From Lojkania enalia (Eukaryota > Ascomycota > Dothideomycetes > Pleosporales): a DNA stretch of 51,522 nt. Location of the stretch: NCBI GenBank assembly GCA_010094045.1, contig ML986823.1, positions 1 through 51,522 of the forward strand. Direction: 5' to 3'. Numbering within the stretch: position 1 is the first letter of the stretch; every line of letters begins with the position of its first letter. The notes below the pieces were generated by a model. It did not search any database and was not told the origin of the DNA. It was given only the letters and a program-made list of their open reading frames with translations. A program made the translations under genes and the position numbers. This document shows, piece by piece, positions 10,994 through 22,450 of this stretch.

Positions 10994-11700
10994 ACTTCTT
11001 ACTATTAAAGCTAAAATACTTATAGTATATATAAAACTTAGCGCGCTAACGCGTCTACTATATTAATAAAAAAGGCTCCTTTCCAGCCTTTAAAGACGCG
11101 TTTTTTAACATATTTATATACGAGAACTATTAAAAGGCATTTAAAGTAATAGAAATTATTCCTTTAAACGCGTAGGTTATATTAAATTACCTTAATATAT
11201 AACTATATACCCTACTAGAACTATTTCTATAAGAAGACTTCTAATAGTTTAAAACTCTAAGTAATATATATAAATTTAGGTTACAATTAATACTTATATA
11301 AAAGTTCTTTATATAATTACTAAAAGAGGTATAAGAAGGATTTTTACAGCTTATAAAAGGTGCTAAGTTAATACTATATTAGAATACGCTTCTTTAAGCT
11401 TACAACTCTAACCTTAAAAGATAATTAGAAGAAGTAACTAAGCATAAAACGCGTAAAAGAAAGTATATTTAGTATAGTAGTATAGTATTATATAGTAAGG
11501 GATCTTTATATATAGCTGCTAAAGTATCTATAAGCTCTTAGCCCTTTAAGAAGACTTGTAGTACTGATACTTAAGAAAGGGCTTAACCAGCTTAACGCTA
11601 CTATAGTAACTATAGTAAAACTAGATATAACGCTCATACGTACTAAAAGAATAGTAGAGAAAATTCTAAATTAGATAAAAGTATATTATATATAGAATCT
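10994..11700 (+). pseudogene. B1 transposase C-terminal fragment
   Basis: This resumes directly after the hAT1 target duplication with the sequence that B2 shows joined to the catalytic core. It covers the third-Asp region and the helical C-terminal tail, ending shortly before the right terminal repeat near 11,750. Frames are disrupted only by TAA/TAG, as elsewhere. It matches B2 35,440-35,730 and 43,115-43,600 on the minus strand. Confidence 0.7.
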
Positions 11701-11803
11701 CTTATTAGTATTAAATAAATTAACTTTTCGTATATAGTATTCGTTATGCTAAGAAAAAGTAGCCGCTTCGATGGTTTAACCACTTTAATAGTAGAATACG
11801 TTA

Positions 11804-12660
11804 TATTAATTACTAATTCTTAACAGCTATAAAAGCTACAACTTATTTAAATTTAGGTAGCTCTACGAGGAAAAGAATATTATTACTCTCTATATACCTC
11901 TATATTTGTTATACCTACTACAGCTACTAGATATAAGTTATTTCTCGTCTTTAAAGACTGCGTATAGGCGCTAAGTTAAGTAGCTAATATACGGTTATAT
12001 TAACTACATTATAAAAATTAAGTTCTTATTCTATTTTAAAGTACTTTTAACGTAGTAATTACGAAGAGTAATATTCTAAATAGTTTTCGAAGTACTAGCC
12101 TAGTTCTATTTAACCTAAATATAATACTATTAAAGCTTAAAGTTTAACTATATATACTAATATCCTCTATAATTGAAAACACCCTTTAGGAGTTAAAAAT
12201 ACTAAATAATTATATTAAATTTAGGTCTTAATTTATATACGTTTAATTAAGAGTTTAAAAGTATTTAGATAACTTATCTACTTTAATAGTAGAGGCGTTT
12301 AAATAGTTTATAAAGGGTGCTGTATATATAATATATAAAAACATACTATTATATACTTAGGTTACTAAGTTTTAAACAGCTAATAAAGCTGCTATATAAT
12401 ATCGATCGTATAAAAGAAAGTATATATAGAAGGAAGGTAATCTAATAATTAAAGAAAGCGCTTAATTAACTACTCTAAAAGAGTTTAGCGTTTATACTAA
12501 TAGGAAGAAGAGTAGAAAGAAGGCGTATATTAATAGAGGCCAGCCGATTTAAAGGTGCTATAGATAGTATAGTAAGGTTAAGTATAACTCGCGGACGTAT
12601 AAAAATAATACTATAGATATAGAAGAATAGGCTACTATATTATATAGTAAAATAGAATAT
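11804..12660 (+). pseudogene. A1 transposase C-terminal half
   Basis: Collinear with A2 36,640-37,402 and 42,911-43,000. It starts at the L-L-I-L-x-G-Y segment around the second catalytic Asp, passes the Y-L-L-Y-L-L-Q-L-L-D-I (QPLD) third-Asp region near 11,910-11,940, and ends with a Cys/His-rich tail (C-x-x-C-S-K-x-x-H/Y-N-S-R-T-Y/C, about 12,550-12,600) typical of Fot1-type proteins. The A1 tail is uninterrupted here and supplies the empty site for the G2 insertion in A2. RIP stops make it non-functional. Confidence 0.78.
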
Positions 12661-12761
12661 AAGAAAGTATAATATTTTACGAAAAGTAGTCGTAATTTTA
12701 GTATAGTTTTAGTATTATAATTAGCTTGCTTAGGTGATTAGCTCACTTATATAGTATGTTA

Positions 12762-13956
12762 TAGTCTCTCTAATTAGGTCTTTTACTTTCTTATCTCTAT
12801 CTTACTATAAAAGTTAGTCTAAATTATATAACTCTCTTTAGAAACGCTAGTAATTAAATATAAGTTACTATATAAGCTTTATAATAGAGCCTATAGTTAG
12901 TAACTATTAGAGGGTAGATATTAAGGTAATAGACTTTATAAATATCGGCGTTTATAGACTAGTTCTAATTAGGACTAGCTCTATTTAGATAGTTCTTTTT
13001 AATAGCACGATCTACTAAGCAAGTAATAATATATACTTCCTTCTACTCTACCTACTATAATTTAATAGTAACTATTAGGATTAAAATATAAGAACGATTA
13101 ATATAATTTATAGTCGTCTCTTATATATAAGAATTTATTTAAAAACTATAATTAAGATAGTAATTAAAGTAGCTGTATCTTTCTAGCTTACGTAGAAGAG
13201 ACTTAAGATATTAACTTATTTTGCTATATAGAAGTCCGCGTTAATATTTTATTATTTATAGAGTACTTGGTTATATATTAGCAATTACTATTTACTTATA
13301 GAATCCTCTGTAGTTCCTAGCAGCGCTAACTAAACTATCTTAAGCTCCTAGAGGCGGAGAGCTATTATTCTAGCAGTTAATATAAGTTAATTTTTCTAGT
13401 TTTCTTCGCTAGTCTTTATAAGATTAGTAAATAACGTTGCCTTATTAATATAGAAGATCTTTAATATCTGTAGGTGAAAGGCGGGGCCTTCTAGACGAAA
13501 ATTGAAGATCTCGTCAGTACCCTAGTAAAAGGCAGCGGAGACTATATCGCTCATTTTCCAAACCCCCCAATTTTCAGAAAGTCGATAAAAGCTGCTACAG
13601 TCTTTTCCTTTTCCTCCTAGATTTGCTATTAGTATCTATCCAATGCAACGATTATTTCTATTGTATACTATAGCTGTTGTATCCGTCGACATTCCAAAAA
13701 CAATAACTTCCTGCCTTTCTAGTACGATAAAATCCTTATTAAGGTGCTTAATTTTGACCTTAAAAATCTTTGGCTCAAGGATTTCAGAAGTAGAGCCTGG
13801 TTTTTGAGAGTTAAAGCTAATAAATAATATAAGGGGACGAATACGCTTACTACTCCCAAGTAGAACTTCATCCGCTCTAGCACTGGCTAGACTATATAGC
13901 GGAGGGTCTGCAACATTCGAAGGAGAATTGGGGGAAGTTCTTTTCGTAACAGTCAT
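12762..13956 (-). pseudogene. Degraded host-type gene of unknown function, cut by A1
   Basis: On the minus strand an ATG at 13,956 opens a frame that continues in one register to the A1 insertion at 12,762, roughly 398 codons. The first 106 codons are clean and have normal composition (start M-T-V-T-K-R-T-S; then K-I-F-K-V-K-I-K-H-L-N-K-D-F). The first stop is TAG at 13,636-13,638, readable as a former CAG. From about 13,460 downward the frame is RIP-like, with many TAA/TAG codons. An in-frame ATG at 13,554 (M-S-D-I-V-S-A-A-F) could be an alternative start. I recognise no domain. The C-terminal end lies beyond A1 and outside the window. The long single register could partly reflect loss of TGA under RIP, so coding status of the lower half is moderate. 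Confidence 0.45.
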
Positions 13957-15985
13957 TTTGGATCTGACCTGATATACTGAGTAATACTGTTGGTTGGTGT
14001 CTGGTATCAGAAGAAGAATGCCCTAAAGACAGCCGGAGCGACGTTAAATACCCTAGCAACTGTCCGCAGCAGATTGCTCCTAGGCCGCAAATACATCCCT
14101 GATGCAGGTGTGGCCTGAAACGATCCGTAAGGTTAGTCACGGTAGCGGTGCCTGTAGAGCCATGAGGACACTAGGAATTTCATGATACATTAGTATCTAG
14201 TTAATTAAGCCACCCCCTTTGAAAGGCCATGAAGGCGACGCTTCGCTTGTTAGAGTTACCAGCAGAAGTGCACTTCTATGTAGAAGATTCACGGGAGATG
14301 AACCGAATGTCAAGAATTAAGCCTTGGTGAAATCGCTAGATATGTTTTGCTGTCTCGCGTGCCTGAGGGTTACAATAAGACCCCCTTTAATAGAACTCGC
14401 GGTCTAATCCTCCATAGCCTAATATTCGCGCAACGCTCATGATTGAGAGACTTTTCCAGACATCGGGGGTCCCGATAGCTACGAAAACCTTTAGAATGGT
14501 CTGGGCTTCCTCGGAAGACATCGCTAGGTACAACACCCCGACGCTGGTTGCCTAGATCTCGGTCAATAAGGCCATCATGGCTCATCACGAGCTTCTCGTT
14601 ATGTTACAGGTATAAAGTTGCATGTTCGCTCGTGGGTTGGACTCACGATTGGGCGCAACCCTACTTCAACTCTACCAGTGTTATTTATTATTTTGATACC
14701 GCGGGGAGATAATCTAAGTTTTAATGACTTGAAGCATCTTGAGCGATCCTGTCGGGACTGAGTTGCTAGGCTTCGGACAATTGATACACCTTGCCCATCC
14801 CAGCATGAAGGAGGCAGCGCTATCAACCTTGGACAACGCCTTGTTCATCAGGGTTCTGGCAGTCCTGCATCTGGATGGTAGCGTCACGGCGGGCAAGGCC
14901 ATGCGATATCCAGCCAGGGACAAAGCCGTTTACATCCATCGGGAGCTCCGTTGCTGCACGGGACGAAACGCAGCTATGAGGCAAGCTTGGAAGTTGGGCT
15001 TGGGATTCGAGTCTACGTTGGATACAAGCTCAAGGTTCTCTGAACCAATGCCTCCCTGCGACGAGGGCGCTCTGCCTAGTGCCGGAGCGTGGACGATGCA
15101 CGGTCGTGATGGGTCTGGGAAGTTGCGGCAGGAGGTAACTGTCACTTCTACTCAGGGCAATCCCCTTCATGCGGTGGTGTTGGGTGGCCATTGCAGCAGC
15201 TGGGCAACTTCGCCCTGCTCTCCTAGATGCTATCAGCCTATGGCGACGCGAATCGTGGGAATTGGCATGGGCCATTCTAAACTGATATCATGCGAAAGTA
15301 CTTCTAGCTCAAGTGTGGCACGGGCGTCATAATAACCTTTCTCATTGATGAGGCGATGCTCAACGACAGCCGCCACTCTAGGGTAGTAAAGTTACGCCGT
15401 GCTACAGCGCCGTAAGCAAGCTCACAGATTTGGGTCTAGGAGCTCGACGCCTGGGAGAGCTGATCCCATAAGTGGAGCTCCTAGGAAAACACTTCTTCAG
15501 GCAACCCTAAAATGGGCTCTCCAAGAATTCGAATTCAGTCCACCAGATTCTATGAAACTAAGTCTATGCACAGCCAATAGGATGGCTGATTCTACAGGGC
15601 CCGCGCAATGTCAACCACCTATCCCTAGCAGATAATCCATTCTCTCATTTCTTCTTCGGGTGTCATCTGCAATCGCTACTCTAGTTATTTCAACAGCGAA
15701 CTCTATATCCCTCAGGGGTTTTCTGTCTTTTTCTGATAACGCTTATAAGGCTCATAGAAAGCTCTAATCTTCGGCTGTTTTACGAGGTTTTAGTAACGTG
15801 TTTATTGTCTGGAAGCAAACGTCCAATTACGGAATAGCCCAGTCAGAAAAAATGGCTTCATTTATACTAACCTTGTTCCACCCCCGAACTCATAATAGGG
15901 GTGATGCCTATCCGGAATTCAGTCCTAACCGCCATTTAGCCACGCAGACACATTATACACAGGCAGAAACGTTAGTCTTTTAATA
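13470..15985. other. RIP-free island of normal base composition
   Basis: CpA, TpG, CpG and GC-rich words return abruptly near 13,470 and disappear near 15,985. Both flanks are saturated with TpA. The island holds the N-terminal part of the minus-strand gene (to 13,956), then about 2 kb with only short frames: a 197-codon plus-strand frame (14,739-15,332), 78 codons at 15,399-15,635 and 61 codons at 15,798-15,983. None resembles a known protein to me. I see no repeats, tRNA or rRNA in it. RIP acts on duplicated DNA, so this segment was probably single-copy while its flanks were not. The part next to 16,011 would contain the promoter of the ligase gene. Confidence 0.85.
14739..15332 (+). CDS. 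Hypothetical 197-codon ORF in the RIP-free island (doubtful)
   Basis: This is the longest uninterrupted frame in the window, ATG to TAA. The product would be moderately basic with scattered Cys and many Ser/Gly/Pro, with no signal peptide, membrane segment or motif that I recognise. Overlapping minus-strand frames of 69-81 codons exist in the same interval, so it may be a chance frame in GC-richer DNA. It is listed because it is the only sizeable intact frame and lies in the only unmutated DNA. Confidence 0.2.
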   Translation: MSDPVGTELLGFGQLIHLAHPSMKEAALSTLDNALFIRVLAVLHLDGSVTAGKAMRYPARDKAVYIHRELRCCTGRNAAMRQAWKLGLGFESTLDTSSRFSEPMPPCDEGALPSAGAWTMHGRDGSGKLRQEVTVTSTQGNPLHAVVLGGHCSSWATSPCSPRCYQPMATRIVGIGMGHSKLISCESTSSSSVARAS

Positions 15986-16010
15986 CAACGTAGTCTACTT
16001 GTCTATTAAC

Positions 16011-18250
16011 ATACCTTTCGACTTTAGTACTGTATACGACCTCCTTAACAAATTAGATAAAAACCGTACTAGAAAAACTTTGAAAATATCTAATACCCCG
16101 AATTCTATCGTTAAAATAGTTGTTAACTAGTTTAATAAGCATAATCGAATAATTCTACGAGAAGGGCTAGGAGCTGTTATCTTCTTATTATATCTATTTC
16201 TAGAGCGCCGAGTAGACCGCGTCTTTAATCTAAAAGAAAAGCACCTTAAATCAATTATTGTCTAAATATAGGAACTTAGTATAATACGTTTAAAGTAATT
16301 ATAAAATTAGAGGACTAGAGATAGTACTAACTTTATATTATATGTTAAGTACTTAATATCTATAATAGATACGGAAATAAGATATAGTTTAAGCGTGATT
16401 CTAGAAGAGCTTAATAAAACTCTAGACTAGATTATAACTATATTATCCTTCTCATCTATTAAGCTAAGGAAAAGAATAGAAGCTAAATACTTAGAACTAA
16501 TCTAGACTTATAATACATTATTAAAAGTATTTTAGAGATTATATAGCTTAGAAGCTAGGTAAATAATCTATATACTTATAAAGACTTATAGTCTAGTATA
16601 AATTCCGGAAACGCTAGTAATATAAAAATTCTACTTCCTCTTATCTAATACTCTAGGTTTTTAAAACTCCTTTAAAGCTGCTATAAGAATTTTATCTAGA
16701 GCCTTAATTAGGTAAATACCCGCCTAGCTAATAATAGGTTTTAAAATACTACTTAGAGAAGGTATAGTATATAAACTTACATCTTAAATTAGAGTTATAG
16801 TTATATAGCTAACGTATAATAAGGTAGAAGTATTAGGTATTACTATTAATTAGTAAGGGGTAGGCGCCTAAATATTAAATAAAAATATAATAGTAAATAC
16901 TATTAAGTATATATTAACCTTAATAAGCGAATTAATTGTATTAAAATCTTCTCTAAAAGTAGAAGAGACTTAACTAAAGACTATGTAAGCCTATATAATA
17001 TATATTAGAAGTACAGCTCTATACTACTACGCTACTGTAACTAAAAGGTACGAATAATTAATATTGCTGATTATAGGTGTAGAATAGTATATATACCCTT
17101 ATAATATACTATAAGATTATCTAAAGCTTAAGTCTATAGAGTATAAGATTAAAGAGTAATATATTTTAGAGGGAAAGCTACTAGTCTAGAATAACCGTAA
17201 TAAACGTATTAAACTATTCTATAAGATCTATAAGTATATATAATAATTAGGCCGTTTTCTTAGAACTAATTAAGACTTATCTACAGCTTCCTATAAATAT
17301 ATTATAATTATATTCTATAACCTACTCTTACTTAATAATATTTTCTATATTATAAACAACTTTACTTACTAGTCTATTATATTTCTAATTAAGCTAATAT
17401 TAAAAGTTATAAGAATATTAATTTCTTATTTTATTATATATATAAAAAACTCTATAATATATTTACCCGAACTATTATATAGTAATAAGAAGGTCTTATT
17501 TTAAAAGAGCGTAATAATCCTTACTACTTATCTTCTAGAAATAACTAATTTATTAAGTTAAAGAAAGACTATATTTATAAGTTAGAAGATACTATTAACC
17601 TTATAAATATTAGTAGTTACCGCAACCTAATAGACGAATAAAAATTTAATATAGGAAAGTTATAATAGATATTCTTCTATATTAAATATCTAGAAAATAA
17701 GAACTAGGTCTATTACTTTAATATTAAGCCGATATTTTATATTATTAATAAGGTAGATTAGTAGAGAATAACTAAAGAGAATATTCTTTTCTTTAATAGA
17801 CTAAGATACTTTAAGGAAGCCTCTTTTACTCTCTCTATATCTAAACTTAATATTAAGTTAGAGAAAGAATAGCTATTTTTATTAACCAACTTATTTAAGC
17901 GCCTCTTTATTATAGATATAATAGGTGCTGGTTTTAATAAACCGGCTAATACTAGGTTTTTTACTCTATAGTTCTTCTAGATATAGAAAATCTATTAAGA
18001 CTATATACTTAAAAATATAGTTAACTTTAATAAGTTTTAGGAATTAGTAAAATAAAGTATAGAAATACTATAGAAGATAGAAAGTAAAAATAGAAATTAG
18101 CTTAAAAAGCTAAAAAGGCTAGATCTTACGTTTAAAAACTTAGTAATATCTATTATAGGGATTTTTAGCTAGTCTACTAAGCTGTATTAGATATTAATAT
18201 ATAATATTACGGTCGATATTACGCCCGATATTACGCTAGATATTAGCTAA
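16011..18250 (+). pseudogene. ATP-dependent DNA ligase (RIP-destroyed)
   Basis: Conceptual translation, with TAA/TAG read as lost Q/W, gives a protein of roughly 700 residues. It starts at an ATA (16,011) that looks like a mutated ATG, then P-F-D-F-S-T-V-Y-D-L-L. The first 260 or so residues form the N-terminal DNA-binding-type region. Ligase motifs follow in order: motif I K-Y-N-S (KYDG, with the adenylated Lys) at 16,883; E-G-K-L-L at about 17,170; motif III F-Y-N-L-L-L-L-N-N at 17,313; motif IV E-G-L-I-L-K at 17,489; motif V K-L-K-K-D-Y at about 17,555. A C-terminal tail then runs to TAA at 18,248. The register changes near 16,800, between 17,020 and 17,150, and again before 17,480, reflecting indels or small introns. 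Family role: sealing DNA nicks through an enzyme-AMP intermediate. This copy cannot work. RIP implies at least one other copy existed in the genome. Confidence 0.85.
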
Positions 18251-18424
18251 TATACCCCTTTTTTATATATATAAATATAGCCTGCTAGCTATCTTTAATT
18301 AACTAGTTTAGCTTCTTATCTCCTTCTCTAAGATAAGATTCACCTCTTACTATAGTTATAAGTCTAGTTACTATACTAAAATAACTGCAATTTAACCTTT
18401 TTATATATATATTATAATTAATAT
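18251..18424. other. AT-rich spacer between the ligase and element F
   Basis: No convincing frame, repeat or terminus is visible. It may hold the end of the ligase gene or its 3' flank. It ends at the TA target of element F (18,425-18,426). Confidence 0.5.
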
Positions 18425-18426
18425 TA

Positions 18427-20259
18427 ACGTAGTTTATAAGCGAGCTGTTACCCTACTAAGATTCGAACGACTTAAGCGCGATAATTATTAACCACGTATA
18501 TATATACTATAGGAAGTAATAGTCTATTAGATTATTTAATACCTACGCTATTAATTTAGCACGTTTAAGTATTATAGCTAGGCTATTTACAGCACCTGCA
18601 GCTCTATTAAGGCTGGCTACTCTCTTATAGCTGAGTACTCTAATTATAAATTTCCTTATTAATCTACCCCTTAATATTATTTTAATTAATTATATCCTCA
18701 CCTGCAACCTTTATTAGAATCCTCTACTTCTATAATCGCTTTCTTTTCTATTACTTTTACTTTATTACTGCTTTGTTTACTTACTTAAGACTTTTAATTC
18801 GATTAGCTATCAGCGCGATTAAATGCGTTATTATTATAGTACTCTTTTAAACCTAATTAAAGGCTGCGATAATTAATATAGATAATAAGTCTTAATATTA
18901 CTTAATCCTACTATAAATTATTATTAATCAAGCCTCTAGTTTATACGTATTACTAGGTATTTTAGCCTCCTAGGGGGTAGTTTCTAGTATAGGTGGTATT
19001 AGTATACGTAGCTTAATATTAAGCTTTAATAGTACTACCTTTAAATTATATAGTACTATTCTAGCGCCTTAGAAGCTTGTGCGGATATTAGCTTCTATAA
19101 TTAATCGATTATAGGCTACTTTAAAGGCTGGAAGAAAGGTAGTCTTATTAATATAGTTAATATAATTATATACTAAAGCTAAGATCTCAGCGTTATACGC
19201 GCGCTTTAATAGCAAGAAGTAGCCTATATTAAGTAGCTATAGTAGGTATAACGAATATAGCGGTATACAGAGATAGATAATCTTCTTCTTCTTACAGATC
19301 TCTTAAAACTCAAGTAAAACGTAGCTATTATAGCTATTAATAACTAGTAATTGATGGGTACCTATCGTACGGCTCTTTATATACTAATTAAAGTACTTAA
19401 GCTAGGTAATACTAATCTTGTTATTTGTCCAGCTATTATTACTAGTTATAATCGCCCAATCGCCTAGTATATTATTACTCTTATACTAATAAGATAGGTG
19501 GTAGACGCTCTTAAAAATAATAAGTAGTAGGATTATCCAGCCGATTATATTAATTGCTAAGATTATTATAGTCTATTTATAATCGCCCGGCTGGATAGCC
19601 TTTATATAAGGATTCTCTAACCCTATAACAACTAGCTGAACTAATATTTAGCCTATAATAAAGCCTATCTTATCGAAATTATAGGTATCTTTATCTTAAA
19701 TTCTGTACTTCCCCTTTATACCTTATAGAAGCTGGAACTACGCGCCTATAATTATTAGATCTTTATATAGAGCTTGCTGCCGATTATAAGGATAGTTTAA
19801 TCGGGTTCTAAGGCGCTCAGTACGCTATACGAAGTTTCGAGGCTAGTAGATATTAATCTAGCCAGCGCCGTACTTAGCTAATAGTCTATTTACTATAGCT
19901 TATACGCTGTTAATTATAGGCGGAAATCCTCGTAAATCCTAATTAAGGATATAGCTAATAAGTACCTCCTCTTTAGTCTTTATAAGCTTCTTTAAATTCG
20001 GCTTACAATTACGTTACGCAGCTATTCTAGCGTGTTAAAGGTGGAGAGTACTTTAAGGGTAGCGAAAAGTTATTATAGCGCCATCCTCGGTTAAAACTTA
20101 ACCTCGATTAATAGCTAAGATTGTAAGGATAATTTGTAATTCTTTATAGGTTAATTATATATTACTATATTAAACTATTATACGTTAATCTAGGTAGGCT
20201 GTTAAAGGTTTAGTAAGGTAACAGCTCGCTTATACTAATAGCTCGCTTATAAACTACGT
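18427..20259 (-). mobile_element. pogo/Fot1-like element F (complete, degraded)
   Basis: The 1,833-bp element has terminal repeats ACGTAGTTTATAAGCGAGCT at both ends (right end read on the minus strand), flanked by TA at 18,425-18,426 and 20,260-20,261. The termini contain the motif AAGCGAGCT, present twice at the right end. The coding strand is minus. Confidence 0.9.
18500..20120 (-). pseudogene. Element F transposase
   Basis: On the minus strand the motif K-D-T-Y-N-F-D-K-I-G-F-I-I-G is visible at about 19,650-19,695, with the first catalytic Asp codon preserved, unlike most other copies here. The HTH region lies upstream (higher coordinates, about 19,750-20,100). The second-Asp and QPLD regions lie at lower coordinates. 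Stops are TAA/TAG. In the family it is the DDE transposase for TA-targeted cut-and-paste; this copy is dead. Confidence 0.78.
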
Positions 20260-20343
20260 TATACCTTTTTATTTAGTATTATAATATTATAATATGATTA
20301 TTTTTATCGTTTACTAATAATCTTTAAGTATTTAGCTATTAGA

Positions 20344-20480
20344 ATTATATATAAATTCTATATTTTATAAGCTTATTAATATATTATATTACTTTTAAGG
20401 CTATTCTTTTAGTATTATATATAGATTATATACTTTATAAGCCTATTAATATACTATATTATATTTAAGGCTATTTTATT
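20344..20480 (+). repeat. Two-unit tandem repeat, 70-bp period
   Basis: Units begin ATTATATATAAATTCTATAT (20,344) and ATTATATATAGATTATATAC (20,414) and stay similar for nearly 70 bp, including TATAAGCYTATTAATATA and TTAAGGCTATT. It lies before the copia gag frame, consistent with an LTR or leader repeat. Confidence 0.85.
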
Positions 20481-20529
20481 CTCTAGTATTAATATATTCT
20501 AGTATATTTCTAGTATTATAACGGTTGTA

Positions 20530-22450
20530 TACTCCTCTATAGCTATATCTAAAAAGAAGATACTTAGTACTTCTAATAATTAGAAGGATTAGCTCGAGTA
20601 GTATAAATTAAAAGCTAGTAGACTAAGAGTATAAGAATATTTAGATCTAAGCGTATCTCTTAAAAAGGTTAAAATCTATAGACTAGAACCTCCCCTCTCT
20701 AATATAGGTAAGTTCTAAACTTTAAAAATAAATCTAGAAGGGGAAATAGAAAGATACATCTCTAGTAGAGTTATATATAAAGAGATAACCTTAATATAAA
20801 TAATAGATTAGAACTAAGTAAGAAACTAGTATAACTAATAGAGGAAGAATTAGATTAAGATTAATAATACTCTCTATACTATATATAGTAATATTCTAAT
20901 AATAATATCGTTTTAATATAAAGTAATACTTAGTAATAATATAACTAGCTATAAGATTCTTAGAATTTTATAAGAAAAGTTAGCGTCTACTATTAAGTTG
21001 AGGGAGCAACTAATTTAAAAGGAATATTAAGCTCTTCTTAAATACCTAACTAATAGAAAGGTAGAAAAATAGCTAAATTAATAGAATTAGATAATCTATT
21101 ACACTAAAACTACTAGCTTAGTAGAAGTTTAGGGCTTTAGAGTAGAAAAGGATTTTCTTCTAACAGTTGCTAAGAAAGATAAGATGTAGATACTAATCTA
21201 TATAGTACTAATTAATGTTAAAAATAAGCTAGGTAGAATTAATTAACTAATTTCTATAATTAAATAATTAGTATATTAATATACTAATTACTATAGATAT
21301 TTTAATCTATAGAAGATACTTAGCTTATTTATAGCTTTAAAACGTCTATTAATTCCTTAAGTAAATTCTAATAGTATTATATAATAGTCTTAAGGAAAAT
21401 CTAGTTTATAATTATATACTCTACTACCCTACTTCTATAAGAAGTAATACTTCTAGAATAATTATAAGTATATAAATAAATCGATTAAACTATTAAATTG
21501 GGTACTAGATTAGGAAATATTAAAACCTTAAGATAATATCTTAAATAGAAATAACTAGGTAAAAAAGAATACCCTAAAGATAAATATAGAAAAATATAAG
21601 AAGTTGAAATCTTCGTTTAATAGTAAAGCTTCTATAAAGGTTATTAGCCTCTAGGGAAATATCTAGGTAATTTAAAGGGGCAATTTTTTAGTAAGTACTA
21701 CTCTTAAGAAAGATAATACTAGTATCCTAAATTAATAGATACTTAATCTAGGTTCTAATATCTATATATATAACTCTAAGGCTTTTAGTTAATAGACTAT
21801 TTAGATAGTAAATTCTAAAGATAAAACTACTATAAGAGGTAATATATATTCTATATTATAATAGAGTACTATTATAATTATAATTAATTCTTCCGTAGGT
21901 TAAAGAGATATTAAACTAATAGAAGTTATTTACGTCCTTTAGTTATTAACTAATATTATAGCTCTAATTAGAAATAGAGAATAGAATATCTAGTTTAACT
22001 TAGATAGAGATTACCTTTACTAGTATAATTACTATAATATCGTTTATTATTTAGAATTATTTAACAGCTACTAGCTACTAAATATAGATCTAGTAAAAAG
22101 GCCTCTACTCGATTTATTTTCTAGATATAAAATAGTTGCAGTAATTAAGAAAAAATTTTCTATTACTAGTAACTAATATAAATTATTTCTTTAGCTAAAA
22201 TATATTAATTATTAAGCTATCTAGGTAGAAATTTAGTATTAACTCTACTTTATATAGCTAAGAGTATTTAATTAAATAATTAGAAAGTATTAGTATAGTA
22301 AGATTATTAGATATATATATAAGCGAAGTTATTATAGTAGATTAGCTAATATAGTTAACTTTATCTAGCTATTAAACTATTTAAGAGAATTGTAATTAAT
22401 ATTATACAACTTTAGAAGAACTATAAAAGGTACTATAATAGTAAGAAATA
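20530..22450 (+). pseudogene. copia gag-protease-integrase fragment
   Basis: Translation from about 20,530 gives a long gag-like frame (near its start S-K-K-K-I/M-L-S-T-S-N-N-x-K-D-x-L-E). At about 21,735 the motif W-I-L-N-L-G-S-N-I-Y-I-Y-N-S matches the copia protease signature W-x-L-D-S-G-(A/S). The usual GAG-pre-integrase-like stretch follows, ending in L-L-T-N-I-I-A-L at about 21,960. The remainder to 22,450 would be the start of integrase, but I could not place its zinc-binding residues with confidence. Stops are RIP-type. The frame ends at the G3 insertion. Confidence 0.72.

Larger units (their letters stand above)
1714..11801 (+). mobile_element. pogo/Fot1-like element B1, containing C1 and hAT1
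   Basis: The element is bounded by terminal repeats ATATATTCTACTATTAAAG (left) and, on the minus strand, ACGTATTCTACTATTAAAG (right), with TA at 1712-1713 and 11,802-11,803. Removing it restores A1: A2 has CG where A1 has the duplicated TA. Its own segments are about 1714-2391, 4235-4742 and 10,986-11,801, and they align in order with element B2 read on the minus strand. The left end is rearranged: a second copy of the left terminal repeat begins at 1857 after a perfect palindrome. Excluding nested elements, it is about 2 kb. Confidence 0.85.
1442..12759 (+). mobile_element. pogo/Fot1-like element A1, split by element B1
   Basis: Pieces 1442-1713 and 11,804-12,759 are collinear with element A2 (35,732-43,112). 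The inserted B1 (1714-11801) is flanked by TA. The right terminal repeat reads, on the minus strand, ACATACTATATAAGTGAGC, matching the A2 terminus after allowing RIP changes. The element ends at 12,759 and is followed by TA at 12,760-12,761. Its left part was displaced by G1b and lies outside the window. Both remaining pieces encode parts of a transposase in the plus direction. Confidence 0.85.

Noticed and set aside
14370..15275. Several 69-81-codon minus-strand frames in the island
   Set aside because: They overlap one another and the longer plus-strand frame, show no recognisable motif, and are expected by chance in DNA of higher GC.
15399..15635. 78-codon plus-strand frame upstream of the ligase
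   Set aside because: Low-complexity, basic product without a recognisable feature; length is within chance expectation. Mentioned only in the island description.
16011..18250. Reading the ligase region as another retrotransposon pol
   Set aside because: No RT, RNase H or integrase motif is present; the ordered KYDG-, FYDLLLLDD-, EGLVLK- and KLKKDY-type motifs fit an ATP-dependent ligase instead.
18440..18490. tRNA-like GATTCGAAC segment
   Set aside because: It lies within the terminal region of element F; no acceptor or anticodon stem can be formed around it.
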